Part shown: positions 10,084 to 19,482 of the stretch, one piece after another
How positions within the stretch are numbered: the first letter of the stretch is position 1
Layout: each line of letters opens with the position of its first letter
Assembly: GCA_030682575.1 (NCBI GenBank)
Contig: JAUXNX010000012.1
Coordinates: 186,001-250,000, forward strand
Direction: 5' to 3'
Origin: Gammaproteobacteria bacterium
Lineage (GTDB): Bacteria > Pseudomonadota > Gammaproteobacteria > Pseudomonadales > Pseudohongiellaceae
Length of the DNA: 64,000 nt
The notes under the pieces: model-generated
The model's input: only the letters and a program-made list of their open reading frames with translations
Told to the model about the DNA's origin: nothing
Databases searched by the model: none
Program-made: the position numbers and the translations under genes

Positions 10084-12486
10084 ATGGCGACATCACGCAC
10101 GATCCCGTTCTCAGATATCGGCCGCGATGACGTCGCAAGCGTCGGCGGCAAGAATGCCTCACTGGGGGAAATGGTCCGTCACCTGGGCGGCCAAGGGGTG
10201 CGGGTTCCTCCAGGCTTCGCCACCACTGCGCTGGCGTACTGGGAGTTCATCGAAGCCAATGCTCTGGAGCCGGTGATCCGTGACGCCTTCGAGCGCTATC
10301 ACTCCGACCAGGCCTCACTCGCCGAGACAGGGACGACACTGCGGGCGGCCTTTCTCGCAGGCACATGGCCGGAGGCGATTGCCGACGCCATTCGTCAGTC
10401 CTACGCGGACCTTTGCCGAATCGCAGGCCTTGAGGAAGTGGATGTCGCCGTGCGTTCCAGCGCGACTGCAGAAGACTTGCCGGATGCCAGTTTCGCGGGC
10501 CAGCAGGAAAGCTTCCTCAACATCCGTGGCGACGCTGCACTGCTGGACGCCTGCCGACGTTGTTATGCCTCTCTGTTCACCGACCGGGCCATCAGCTATC
10601 GCGAGAATCGTGGCTACGATCACTTGAAGGTAGCGTTGTCCGTCGGCGTCCAACAAATGGTGCGCTCGGATCTGGGCGCCTCGGGAGTTCTGTTCACTAT
10701 CGACACCGAGACCGGCTTCGATTCGGTGTTGGTGATCACCGCCGCCTGGGGACTGGGCGAGATGGTCGTTCAGGGTCAGGTCGATCCGGATGAATATCAG
10801 GTGTTCAAGCCATTGCTGCTCCAGTCAGACGATCTCGTGCCGATCATCGGACAACGCCTCGGCGGCAAGACTGTCAAGATGATCTATGCCGGCGACGGCG
10901 CGGCCACCACCCGTGTTGTCGACACGACTGTGTCCGAGCGGCAGTCCCATGTGTTGTCCAGTGCTGCAGTGTTGCAACTGGCGCGCTGGGCCTGCACCAT
11001 CGAACAGCATTACGGTTGTCCCATGGACATCGAATGGGCACTGGATGGTGAGAGTGGGGATCTGTTCATCGTGCAGGCGCGTCCGGAAACGGTGCAATCC
11101 CAGCGCCGGGACGGCCTCCTGCATTCGGTGCGACTGGGCAAGCGCGGCGCGAGGCTCGTCACCGGCCTGAGTATCGGCGATGGCGCGGCCGCAGGGCCGG
11201 TGTGCAAACTGAACAGTGCAAGCGACATCGCGGATTTCGTCGACGGTGCCGTGCTGGTCACGGCCAATACCGATCCTGACTGGGTACCCATCATGAAGCG
11301 CGCCGCCGCTATTGTGACCGATCGTGGGGGTCGCACCTCCCACGCAGCAATCGTCAGTCGTGAACTGGGTCTGCCCGCGATTGTGGGTGCCGGTGACGCC
11401 ACCAAAGTGCTGACCAGTGGCCAGGAAGTCACTGTGTCCTGTGCGGAAGGCGATCAGGGCTTCGTCTACGAAGGCCGTGTCGAACTCACCGAGGAAGTCC
11501 TGGACCCGTCCACGCTGCCACGCACCCGCACCCAGATCATGCTTAATCTGGCTAACCCTGCCTCTGCGCTGCGTTGGTGGCAGTTACCTGCGGACGGAGT
11601 GGGACTCGCCCGCATGGAGTTCGTGATCAATCATCATGTCCTCGTTCACCCGATGGCACTGGTGCATTACGATCAGATCGAGGACGTGAAAACCCGTGAA
11701 CGCATCGATGAACTGACCGCCGGTTATGCCGACAGGACAGAGTATTTCGTGGAGCGACTGGCGCAGGGTCTGGGGCGCATCGCGGCAGTGTTGCACCCGG
11801 CACCTGTCATCGTCCGCATGAGTGACTTCAAGACCAACGAATATGCGCATCTGATTGGCGGAGCCCAGTTCGAACCGAAAGAGGAGAATCCCATGCTGGG
11901 CTTTCGTGGCGCATCGCGCTACTACTCTCCCCGTTACCAGGAAGGCTTTGCGCTGGAGTGCCGGGCCATTCGCAGGCTGCGCGAGACCATGGGCTTTCGC
12001 AACGTCGTGGTGATGATTCCGTTCTGCCGCACAGTGGCGGAGGCCGATCAGGTACTGGCGGTGATGCGTGACAACGGACTGGAGCGTGGCAGCCTCGATC
12101 TGCAGGTCTACATGATGTGCGAAATTCCTTCCAACGTGGTGCTCGCCGAACAGTTCGCGCAGCGCTTTGACGGGTTCTCGATTGGCTCCAACGATCTGAC
12201 CCAGCTTACCCTGGGAGTGGACAGGGACTCGGACGACCTGGCGCCACTGTTCGATGAACGCGATGACGCGGTGCGCTGGATGATCCGCCATGTCATCACT
12301 GCCGCCGCCAAGACCGGCACGAAGGTCGGACTGTGCGGCCAGGCACCCAGCGACCATCCGGAATTCGCCGCCTTCCTCGTCGAATGCGGCATCGATTCGG
12401 TATCCGTGACGCCAGACAGTTTCATCGCCGTGAAGCAGTCCGTAGCGCGTGCAGAATCCCAACAAGACAGCAATAAGGAACGTTGA
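10084..12486 (+). CDS. ppsA: Phosphoenolpyruvate synthase
   Basis: PpsA converts pyruvate, ATP and water to PEP, AMP and phosphate for gluconeogenesis from lactate or pyruvate. At 800 residues it has normal length. The N-terminal ATP-grasp domain starts near VGGKNASLGEMVRHL. The swivelling phosphohistidine domain has GGRTSHAAIVSRELGLPA, and the C-terminal PEP barrel ends with the catalytic Cys in GLCGQAPSDHPEF. GGGGAG-like bases just upstream support the ATG at 10084. It follows ldhA-lldP on the same strand, which fits growth on lactate, and its stop overlaps the start of ftsH by one base. Confidence 0.96.
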   Translation: MATSRTIPFSDIGRDDVASVGGKNASLGEMVRHLGGQGVRVPPGFATTALAYWEFIEANALEPVIRDAFERYHSDQASLAETGTTLRAAFLAGTWPEAIADAIRQSYADLCRIAGLEEVDVAVRSSATAEDLPDASFAGQQESFLNIRGDAALLDACRRCYASLFTDRAISYRENRGYDHLKVALSVGVQQMVRSDLGASGVLFTIDTETGFDSVLVITAAWGLGEMVVQGQVDPDEYQVFKPLLLQSDDLVPIIGQRLGGKTVKMIYAGDGAATTRVVDTTVSERQSHVLSSAAVLQLARWACTIEQHYGCPMDIEWALDGESGDLFIVQARPETVQSQRRDGLLHSVRLGKRGARLVTGLSIGDGAAAGPVCKLNSASDIADFVDGAVLVTANTDPDWVPIMKRAAAIVTDRGGRTSHAAIVSRELGLPAIVGAGDATKVLTSGQEVTVSCAEGDQGFVYEGRVELTEEVLDPSTLPRTRTQIMLNLANPASALRWWQLPADGVGLARMEFVINHHVLVHPMALVHYDQIEDVKTRERIDELTAGYADRTEYFVERLAQGLGRIAAVLHPAPVIVRMSDFKTNEYAHLIGGAQFEPKEENPMLGFRGASRYYSPRYQEGFALECRAIRRLRETMGFRNVVVMIPFCRTVAEADQVLAVMRDNGLERGSLDLQVYMMCEIPSNVVLAEQFAQRFDGFSIGSNDLTQLTLGVDRDSDDLAPLFDERDDAVRWMIRHVITAAAKTGTKVGLCGQAPSDHPEFAAFLVECGIDSVSVTPDSFIAVKQSVARAESQQDSNKER

Positions 12487-14354
12487 TGACAGAACAGCAA
12501 CCTGCCGAAAAAACACCTCATCCCTTCGATCAATATGCATTCATGTGGATGATGGCCATCTTTCTGGGCTACTACGGAATCACGACGCTCTTCCAGGCGA
12601 CCAGCGACCAGATTTCCTATTCGGACTTCAAACTCGCTGTTACCGAAAACAGGGTAGAGTCTGTCATCTTCCGTGGCGATCAGATCCGTGGTGTATATCG
12701 TGGCGAGGGTGCCGGCAGATTCATGACAGTGCAGCCCACCCCCCCTGATGAATCGTTACTTTCGACGCTCGAGTCACGTGCTGTGCAAATCACCGTGGAG
12801 TCATCGACCCAGCCAGCATGGTTGCGGATATTGTTGACGCTGATTCCCTGGGCATTCATCGTGCTGTTCTTCCTGTATTTCACTCGCGTGTTTCAGCAAC
12901 GCATGGGAGGTGGCAAGGAAGGTGTGTTCGGTTTTTCCAAGTCCAAGGCGAGACTGTTCGAAGCGAAGGAAAATGACATTGGCTACGATCAGGTGGCCGG
13001 CGCAGACAGCGCCAAACAGGAGCTGCAGGAGATCATTGATTTTCTGCGCACTCCCGAGAATTTCCAGAAACTCGGCGCAAAGATGCCGCGTGGCATTCTT
13101 TTGATGGGGCCACCGGGAACCGGCAAGACCATGCTCGCAAAGGCCACGGCTCACGAAGCCGGCGTACCGTTCTTCAGCATCAGCGCCTCGGAGTTTGTGG
13201 AGATGTTCGTCGGCGTTGGTGCCTCGCGGGTCCGGGATATGTTCCAGGAAGCCCGCAAGAAGGCGCCAGCTCTGATATTCATCGACGAAATCGATTCGGT
13301 AGGCAGAGTGCGCGGCGCCGGTCTGGGCGGCGGCAATGATGAACGCGAACAGACATTGAATCAGGTGCTGGCAGAAATGGACGGTTTCACGGCCGGTGAG
13401 GTCGTGGTGGTGCTGGCTGCCACCAACCGTCCTGATGTGCTGGATCCCGCCCTGCTGCGCCCCGGCCGCTTCGACCGCAAGATTACCCTGGAACTGCCCC
13501 AGCACAGCGCGCGGCAGGAAATTCTGAAGGTTCACATGCGCAATGTGCCCATGCAGAACGATATCAATATTGCCGAACTGGCAAGCATGACCGTGGGGTT
13601 CTCGGGGGCCGATCTCGCAAACCTCGTCAATGAAGCCGCCCTGCTGGCCGCCCGCGACAAGGCGGACGTGGTGACCCGTGAGCACTTCCACAAGGCCCAT
13701 GATCGCGTACTGATGGGAAGTGAGCGCAAGGACCTTCTGAACCCTGCCGAGCGCAAGCGTACCGCCATCCACGAAAGTGGCCACGCCACGGTAGCTTTGT
13801 TTTTGCCGCACAGCGATCCGATACGCCAGATCACCATCATTCCACGGGGTCGCGCCCTGGGAATGACCGAACAGTTGCCGCTCGAGGACCAGCATAATTA
13901 CTCCGAGGACTACCTGCAGACAAGGCTCGCCGTGCTGATGGGCGGGCGCTGCGCGGAACGTATGCTGTGCGGCAATATCAGTTCCGGCGCGGCCAACGAC
14001 CTGGAACAGGCCAGCCATATGGCGAAGGTGATGGTCACGCAGTGGGGAATGAGCGATCTGGTGGGTCCGGTACACTTCCGTATCGGCAGCGAACATCCCT
14101 TCCTGGGATATGAATTGACCCAGGAAAGAGATTTCAGCGAAGACACGGCACGCAAGATCGATACAGAAGTACGTCGCATTGTCAGCGAAGCTGAGCAACT
14201 GGCTGCCACCACGCTGGAGGAGCACCGTCCCATCCTGCTGAAGCTGCTTGACGCATTATTGGAGCGGGAGACTCTGGATCACGCAACCCTGGAAACTCTG
14301 GTCAATGATGCCGTGGACAATCAGTTACCGGTCAAAATAGCGGAGCAACCGTAA
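12486..14354 (+). CDS. ftsH: FtsH-family membrane AAA+ zinc protease (probably second copy)
   Basis: The 622-residue inner-membrane ATP-dependent protease has two transmembrane segments (about residues 17-36 and 118-138) bracketing a periplasmic domain. The AAA+ module carries Walker A GPPGTGKT and Walker B ALIFIDEID, the pore motif MFVGVGASRVRDM and the second region of homology. The zinc protease has HESGH as HExxH and a third ligand in ANDLEQAS. The N-terminus differs from housekeeping FtsH, and the context (ppsA rather than rrmJ/folP) points to an additional paralogue. The ATG at 12486 overlaps the ppsA stop, so translation is coupled. Confidence 0.93.
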   Translation: MTEQQPAEKTPHPFDQYAFMWMMAIFLGYYGITTLFQATSDQISYSDFKLAVTENRVESVIFRGDQIRGVYRGEGAGRFMTVQPTPPDESLLSTLESRAVQITVESSTQPAWLRILLTLIPWAFIVLFFLYFTRVFQQRMGGGKEGVFGFSKSKARLFEAKENDIGYDQVAGADSAKQELQEIIDFLRTPENFQKLGAKMPRGILLMGPPGTGKTMLAKATAHEAGVPFFSISASEFVEMFVGVGASRVRDMFQEARKKAPALIFIDEIDSVGRVRGAGLGGGNDEREQTLNQVLAEMDGFTAGEVVVVLAATNRPDVLDPALLRPGRFDRKITLELPQHSARQEILKVHMRNVPMQNDINIAELASMTVGFSGADLANLVNEAALLAARDKADVVTREHFHKAHDRVLMGSERKDLLNPAERKRTAIHESGHATVALFLPHSDPIRQITIIPRGRALGMTEQLPLEDQHNYSEDYLQTRLAVLMGGRCAERMLCGNISSGAANDLEQASHMAKVMVTQWGMSDLVGPVHFRIGSEHPFLGYELTQERDFSEDTARKIDTEVRRIVSEAEQLAATTLEEHRPILLKLLDALLERETLDHATLETLVNDAVDNQLPVKIAEQP

Positions 14355-14365
14355 AGCCCGCTCGC

Positions 14366-14926
14366 TCATTTGACTTGGAGTGCCGCTTCGATCGCCGCAA
14401 TCAGTTCCGCAGCGCCTGGCTCCACGTTCGAACCAAAGTGCGCCAACACTTCGCCGTCCTTGCCCACAAGATATTTGTTGAAGTTCCAACCCGGCGCTTG
14501 CGTCTCGTTGCCAAGGTGCGCGAATACCGGATGGGCGTCGGCGTTCTTCACCTTTACCACCTCAGTCATGGGGAACGTGACACCGTGGTTGATATAGCAG
14601 ATCTCCGCAGTGGCAGCCGCATCCTCATCTTCCTGATTGAAGTCATCGGAAGGAAAACCGATTACCACCAGCCCCTCGTCCTTGAAACGCTGATACAGCG
14701 TCTCCAGACCGGTGAACTGATAGGTGAATCCGCAATAGCTGGCAGTATTCACCAGCAGCACCGGCTTGCCCGCAGTCTCGGCGCACAGATCCACCTGGTC
14801 CGAGGAATTGAGTTTGGTGATTTCGTGTTCCAGCCACTGGGCACAACTGGCGTTCTGGGCTGTAGTTGGCGCCGTGAGGGTGACAAGGACTATCAGTGCG
14901 GCGATAACAGAGAGCAGTGCTTTCAT
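14366..14926 (-). CDS. Exported glutathione-peroxidase-like protein
   Basis: The protein has 186 residues, a signal peptide (about 1-22) and a thioredoxin-fold GPx domain. The peroxidatic cysteine lies in TASYCGFTYQFTGLE, and the later Trp-Asn pair is present in WNFNKYLVGKDG. The usual GFPCNQF segment reads GFPSDDFNQED, so the glutamine of the catalytic tetrad and the nearby Cys are missing. Activity may therefore be altered. The start at 14926 is chosen because GGAG stands seven bases before it; a TTG four codons upstream has no such site. It follows the beta-propeller gene on the same strand and converges with ftsH. Confidence 0.85.
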   Translation of the reverse strand: MKALLSVIAALIVLVTLTAPTTAQNASCAQWLEHEITKLNSSDQVDLCAETAGKPVLLVNTASYCGFTYQFTGLETLYQRFKDEGLVVIGFPSDDFNQEDEDAAATAEICYINHGVTFPMTEVVKVKNADAHPVFAHLGNETQAPGWNFNKYLVGKDGEVLAHFGSNVEPGAAELIAAIEAALQVK

Positions 14927-14938
14927 TTTTGTCTCCAA

Positions 14939-14950
14939 ATCATTAATGAT
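14939..14950. promoter_or_regulatory. 12-bp perfect palindrome before the GPx-like gene
   Basis: ATCATTAATGAT lies 13 nt upstream of the GPx-like start. It would sit in or near the leader, where an operator could act. AT-rich palindromes of this length occur by chance fairly often. Confidence 0.25.
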
Positions 14951-15017
14951 GTTTCATTCGACAGCGAGTAACCGTGATGGTTGCTTGTGATCAGACCGTG
15001 ATTCCACGGCATTGAAC

Positions 15018-15974
15018 CTACTCCTTCGCAAACTTCTGCACGCGGCGCAGGATGACATCCGCGATGTACGCATTTCCATGAGCATCCATCGCCAGCGCAT
15101 GGGCCTCACCAAACTGGCCATTTTCCGTGCCAGGGCTGCCGATGGAACCGAGCACATTGCCCTCCATGTCGACCTTGGCGAACTCGCCATCAAAGCCCGT
15201 CGTGATGTACATGAACCCGTCCTCATGCAGGAAGATCGCGCAGACCATCGCATCAAATTTCCACTCACGCAGCAGAGTGCCCTCGGTGTCGAAACGCTGA
15301 ATGCGCATGTTTTCACGATCCGCCACATAGAGCACGTCGTCCGCATCGATCTCGATGGCGTGGGCCGCCACGAACTGACCCGGCCCGTAACCACGACTGC
15401 CCCACTGCGTGATAAACCGACCATCCGGGCTGAACTTCAGCACCCTCGGCATGTTGCCGCCATGGCCTTGCGCGACGTAGATGTTGCCCCGGGAATCCAG
15501 CGCCACGTCGTTGGGCTCGTTGAACAGCGGGGTGGCTGTGCTCCACTCCCCCGCCTCGCCCTTGGTGCCAAGTGTCATCAGGATATTGGCGTTCCGATCC
15601 AGCTTCATCACCACATGATCGGTCACATCGGTCACCCACATGTTGCCGTTGGGTTCGATGGTCATGCCATGAGCGCGAGTCAGCAGATCGTCTGCACCGA
15701 AGCTGCGCACGAACTTGCCATCGGAATCAAATTCGAGAAACGGCGGAGCACTGCGACTCAGCACGATCAGATTGCCCTGGGGAGTCATCGCCACGGCGGC
15801 GTAGGAAGCTGCTTCCATGTTGGCAGGCAACTCCAGCGCCTCGCGAAAATCCACCGGCCTGTAGTCCTGCAGGGTGTAGGCGCGCAATGGCAGCAAGGGG
15901 CGGATGGGGCGTTGAGCTTCGGCCAGCGATGGGAGCAGAAAGAGCAGCAGGCAGATCAGGCTGGTTGTTTTCAT
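15018..15974 (-). CDS. Exported NHL-repeat beta-propeller protein
   Basis: The protein has 318 residues with a signal peptide (MKTTSLICLLLFLLPSLAEA). It then carries about six repeats of the NHL type, for example LTRAHGMTIEPNGNMWVTDV, NEPNDVALDSRGNIYVAQG and FGEAHALAMDAHGNAYIADV. This forms a periplasmic or secreted beta-propeller. Relatives include peptidylglycine lyase-like and scaffold proteins, but no zinc-site pattern was clear enough to claim lyase activity. It is separated by 91 nt from the downstream GPx-like gene, so co-transcription is possible. Confidence 0.85.
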   Translation of the reverse strand: MKTTSLICLLLFLLPSLAEAQRPIRPLLPLRAYTLQDYRPVDFREALELPANMEAASYAAVAMTPQGNLIVLSRSAPPFLEFDSDGKFVRSFGADDLLTRAHGMTIEPNGNMWVTDVTDHVVMKLDRNANILMTLGTKGEAGEWSTATPLFNEPNDVALDSRGNIYVAQGHGGNMPRVLKFSPDGRFITQWGSRGYGPGQFVAAHAIEIDADDVLYVADRENMRIQRFDTEGTLLREWKFDAMVCAIFLHEDGFMYITTGFDGEFAKVDMEGNVLGSIGSPGTENGQFGEAHALAMDAHGNAYIADVILRRVQKFAKE

Positions 15975-16089
15975 TATTGTTCTCCAGATGGCCGACCAAG
16001 CGGGTCAGCCCGTCGGAATGTATCTCAAGAAAGGAGCTGAGACCATCGACTTCACCGCGTAGTTATTGGATTGAGCGTGGACGAACCAC

Positions 16090-17169
16090 TTACACCACAA
16101 TATCCCGTTCCCGTTGGTTGTCTACATACCGGATCAGCCCCGGTGCAATCTCCCTGGCACTGCGCGCGGCACCTATCAGCGTGGCCGAGCCCGGACTTGC
16201 CCAGTTGCCATAACCGAAAAGCCACAGACCAGGTGTCTTGTCGGCCTGCCCATCAGTCAGTTGAACCTGTCCGTCATGCTCCAGCACCCCAAGCGGGGCG
16301 AGGTGCTCCAACGTTGGACGAAATCCGGTACACCAGATTACTACATCCACACTCTCTTCCGAGCCATCCTGCCACTTGACCCCCGATTCAGTGAACGCGG
16401 CAAAAAGCCTTCGGCTGTGCAGCAACCCCTTGTCCCGCACAGCCTTCACTGGAGGCACCATGACAATGTCGCCGATGCCACCCACGGTGGCTTCCTCGGA
16501 GTTGCCCTTCAATTTCGCAGTGGCGCGCTTGAACAGCACATGCCCATCCACCTCATCGGGTAGGAAAATGGGTTCCGTCTGCGTTACCCATGAGGTATCG
16601 GCCAGCGCTACGACCTCGGCAAAAATCTGCGCGCCTGAATTGCCACCGCCTACTACCAGAACGCGCTGTCCCAAAAAGGCGTCCGGACTTCGGTAATCTG
16701 CAGAGTGCAGTTGCTGTCCGCGGTAGTTTTCCTGTCCGGGATACTGAGGAATGAATGGATGGCTCCAGGTTCCTGTCGCACTGACCACGGCCCGTGCACG
16801 CCACTGGTATCTGCCATCCGATACGACAAGACAGTCGTTCTCGATATCCCGCATTACCCTGCTGACGTGATGTGGACGAAATACCGGCAACTCGTAGCGC
16901 CTTTCATACTTGCTCAGGTATGTCAGCACATCGCCGCAATGCGGATAACCTTCGGTATCGCTTTGCTGCATCATCAGGCCCGGCAAAGAGCTGTAGGCTG
17001 CTGGCGAAAACAGGCGCAGCGAATCCCATGCATGAAGCCAAGCGCCACCTGGCTTTCTTTGATTATCGAGGATGATGAAATCCAGATTCGCTTTCTTCAA
17101 AAAGTAACCTGCCGCCAGAGCGGCCTGACCGCCGCCGATGACGACGACGTCAAACTTCTTCGTGCTCAC
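16090..17169 (-). CDS. arsO: ArsO-like FAD/NAD(P)-dependent monooxygenase
   Basis: The 359-residue flavoprotein begins VSTKKFDVVVIGGGQAAL. It has an FAD-binding GGGQAA motif at the N-terminus and an NAD(P)-binding VLVVGGGNSGAQI motif near residue 170. Closest in pattern are the ArsO-type monooxygenases of arsenic operons. The GTG at 17169 overlaps the CDF stop by 4 nt (GTGA) and gives the natural N-terminus; a start further upstream would add an 18-residue extension unlike the family. It is the third gene of the acr3-CDF-arsO operon. The reaction catalysed by ArsO proteins is not well established. Confidence 0.82.
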   Translation of the reverse strand: MSTKKFDVVVIGGGQAALAAGYFLKKANLDFIILDNQRKPGGAWLHAWDSLRLFSPAAYSSLPGLMMQQSDTEGYPHCGDVLTYLSKYERRYELPVFRPHHVSRVMRDIENDCLVVSDGRYQWRARAVVSATGTWSHPFIPQYPGQENYRGQQLHSADYRSPDAFLGQRVLVVGGGNSGAQIFAEVVALADTSWVTQTEPIFLPDEVDGHVLFKRATAKLKGNSEEATVGGIGDIVMVPPVKAVRDKGLLHSRRLFAAFTESGVKWQDGSEESVDVVIWCTGFRPTLEHLAPLGVLEHDGQVQLTDGQADKTPGLWLFGYGNWASPGSATLIGAARSAREIAPGLIRYVDNQRERDIVV

Positions 17170-18092
17170 TCGTTGTCTCCAGAGTTTGTTGCGTGTGCTC
17201 CCAATGCCGGGCATACCGGGCACTGATCGGCAAATTCTGGAGATTCACACTGCAGGGTAATGTGCTCGATTCCGAAACGTTCGGTTATCGCATGGGCTGT
17301 CTGTTTCAGAAATACGTTCTGCGTGTCGACGGCTGCCTCGCATACAAGATGTGCCGTCAATGCATTTTCCTGAGTACTCATGGCCCACACATGCAGGTCA
17401 TGAACTGCCAGTACACCGGGTAACGCCAACAGGCAGTCTTCAATTTCCTCAAGATCAAGATTGTCAGGAACACCGTCAAACAGCAAATGCAGCGAGCGAT
17501 GAAACAACGACCACGTCCCCACAATGATGATCAGAGCGATCAGAACACTGACGACTGGATCGATCCACAGCCATCCCTGCCAAAGAGTCAGCACACCTCC
17601 CAGCACCACACCGACCGACACCAGAGCATCGGCTGCCATATGCAGAAAGGCGCCCCGAATATTCAGGTCATGCTCACTTCCGCTTACGAACAACCAGGCA
17701 GTCACGCTGTTGATGATGACACCGATGCCCGCAACCCAGATCACGGTGAAGCCATCGACAGTGGTTGGCGTTTGCAAACGGTGCGAGGCTTCCCATAACA
17801 GCGAGCCCATGGCGACCAGCAATACGGTGGCGTTGACAAAACTGGCCAGAATGGACGCGCGCCGCCAGCCGTAAGTATGTCGACGGTTGGGTTTGAGCCG
17901 CGCTGCGCCGAATGCCGCCCAAGCCAGCACAAGCCCAGCCACATCACTCAGGTTGTGACCGGCGTCGGCCAGCAGCGCCAGCGATCCGGTTTTCCAACCA
18001 TAGAAAGCTTCCAGGAGCACAAACCCCAAATTCAGCGCGATACCAATCGCAAACGCCCTGCCAAAATGATTCGCGTGCTGATGGCTATCCAA
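17166..18092 (-). CDS. Cation diffusion facilitator metal exporter (CzcD/ZitB type)
   Basis: The inner-membrane proton/metal antiporter, usually for zinc, cadmium or cobalt, has 308 residues and six transmembrane segments. Metal-site motifs HNLSDV (helix II) and HMAADALVSVG (helix V) are present, and a cytoplasmic C-terminal domain starts near residue 205. The start is TTG at 18092, preceded by AGGGGG at a good distance. It lies 19 nt after acr3 and overlaps arsO by 4 nt, so it belongs to the arsenic operon. A CDF exporter in an arsenic operon is less usual than arsC or arsR. Substrate is not decided by sequence. Confidence 0.9.
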   Translation of the reverse strand: MDSHQHANHFGRAFAIGIALNLGFVLLEAFYGWKTGSLALLADAGHNLSDVAGLVLAWAAFGAARLKPNRRHTYGWRRASILASFVNATVLLVAMGSLLWEASHRLQTPTTVDGFTVIWVAGIGVIINSVTAWLFVSGSEHDLNIRGAFLHMAADALVSVGVVLGGVLTLWQGWLWIDPVVSVLIALIIIVGTWSLFHRSLHLLFDGVPDNLDLEEIEDCLLALPGVLAVHDLHVWAMSTQENALTAHLVCEAAVDTQNVFLKQTAHAITERFGIEHITLQCESPEFADQCPVCPALGAHATNSGDNE

Positions 18093-18111
18093 ATTACCCC
18101 CTATGGTTCAG

Positions 18112-19242
18112 CTATGGCAGAGTCTTTGTTCCTGGCAAACATGGGTTCTCCTTGGAGGGCAACTCGGCCACAGTTTCATCGTCTGTATCACCAGCGGGAA
18201 ACCAGCGACTGGTCCGGTTGGCAAATGCCACCAGAGATAGCATCACCGGGACCTCCACCAGAACACCCACAACTGTCACCAGTGCCGCGCCGGAATTGAG
18301 ACCGAACAGGCTGATGGCCACGGCCACGGCCAACTCGAAGAAATTGGAGGTGCCGATCAGCGCACAGGGGGCGGCCACATTGAAGGGGACACGCCAAAAA
18401 TAAGCCGCCATGTAAGAGATGACAAATATCCCATAAGACTGGATCAGCAAAGGCACGGCAATCAACGCAATCAGCAGCGGCTGATCCAGAATGATCTGCC
18501 CCTGAAAGCCGAACAGCAGTACCACTGTCGCCAGCAGCCCCAGCACCGAGAGGGGCTTGATGCGTGAAGTAAAGCGGGACACCTGAGCCTTACCCTGAAC
18601 ACCGGGACCAGCCTTGCGAAGCAGATGAAGTCTGGTGAATACCCCTGCGACAAGAGGAATGACCACATAGAGCAGCACGGACAGCAGCAAGGTAGCCCAC
18701 GGCACACTGATGTCAGTCACGCCCAGCAGCAATGCGACAAGTGGCGCGAATGCAAAGATCATGATGATATCGTTGAGCGAAACCTGTACCAGGGTGTATG
18801 TGGCATCGCCCCGCGTCAATTGCGACCAGACAAATACCATCGCCGTGCAGGGAGCGGCGCCCAACAGAATCATGCCGGCAATGTATTCACTGGCGTTGGC
18901 GGGATCGATCAAGCCGGCGAAAATGACCTCGAAGAACAACACGCCCAGAGCGGCCATGGTGAAAGGCTTGATCAGCCAGTTGACCACCAGCGTTATCACC
19001 AGTCCTTTGGGGCGCTCGCGGATATGTTTGAGACTGGTGAAATCCACCAACACCATCATCGGATAGACCATGAACCAGATCAGTACCGCCACTACAAAAT
19101 TGACCGAGCCGTACTCCAGCCCCGCCAGCATCTGAAAGACATCCGGCAGCAGGTTGCCAAGGGAGAGGCCAACAACAATGCAGATAAATACCCACACGGA
19201 GAGATAGCGTTCGAACGGGCTAAGTGGTGATACTGCTGACAT
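18112..19242 (-). CDS. acr3: Arsenite efflux transporter Acr3
   Basis: The 376-residue inner-membrane protein has about ten transmembrane segments and belongs to the Acr3 (BASS superfamily) arsenite exporters. The conserved cysteine is in [20 protein letters not shown], followed by the family segment [20 protein letters not shown]. It is the first gene of acr3-CDF-arsO. Its promoter carries a 26-bp element also found before the Usp-ArsC gene at 20094-21410. No ArsR repressor gene is seen in the window. Confidence 0.95.
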   Translation of the reverse strand: MSAVSPLSPFERYLSVWVFICIVVGLSLGNLLPDVFQMLAGLEYGSVNFVVAVLIWFMVYPMMVLVDFTSLKHIRERPKGLVITLVVNWLIKPFTMAALGVLFFEVIFAGLIDPANASEYIAGMILLGAAPCTAMVFVWSQLTRGDATYTLVQVSLNDIIMIFAFAPLVALLLGVTDISVPWATLLLSVLLYVVIPLVAGVFTRLHLLRKAGPGVQGKAQVSRFTSRIKPLSVLGLLATVVLLFGFQGQIILDQPLLIALIAVPLLIQSYGIFVISYMAAYFWRVPFNVAAPCALIGTSNFFELAVAVAISLFGLNSGAALVTVVGVLVEVPVMLSLVAFANRTSRWFPAGDTDDETVAELPSKENPCLPGTKTLP

Positions 19243-19271
19243 TGTGCGGTCTCTCGCTCAACAAATGGGCG

Positions 19272-19313
19272 ATTGTAACGTGAGGAGTCGGATTGCTCGT
19301 TGCGTGGCATCAA
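19272..19313 (-). promoter_or_regulatory. acr3 promoter with 26-bp shared element
   Basis: Read on the minus strand, a 26-bp element (19288-19313) begins TTGATGCCACGCAACG and ends CAATCCGA. After exactly 10 nt comes TACAAT, a good -10 box (19272-19277). The same element and spacing occur at 21454-21495 with only two differences. TTGA and TCAA-like ends form a partial dyad. No good -35 hexamer lies 17 nt before the -10 box, which suggests an activator site. The -10 box is about 30 nt before the acr3 start. Confidence 0.7.
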
Positions 19314-19380
19314 GCAATTCTTCATCATGCGCGTCGCGGCTCATAATGAATAGCGACGAAGCCCCGCAAGGATCATCAAC

Positions 19381-19482
19381 ATGCCCATAGCAACTGTGAT
19401 TGCCTATATCGCCCGCTTCGAAACCCTTACCTGGGCGGGGCTGCTCATCGGCATGTTTCTCAAGTACATCACGGAGAATTAA
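19381..19482 (+). pseudogene. Truncated DUF3817-type membrane protein (33 codons)
   Basis: An ATG at 19381, with AAGG upstream, opens a 33-residue peptide. It contains IARFETLTWAGLLIGMFLKY, which matches the N-terminal helix of DUF3817 proteins (usually about 90-100 residues). A TAA ends it just where the family would continue with GPVHG-like sequence. The next gene begins at the following base with TTG. It is either a decayed fragment or a short peptide kept for translation coupling. Confidence 0.5.

Noticed and set aside
12801-14225. 474-codon open frame antisense to ftsH
   Set aside because: It lies wholly opposite a conserved gene, has no recognisable domain, and its His/Gln-rich composition is that expected from antisense of GC-rich coding DNA.
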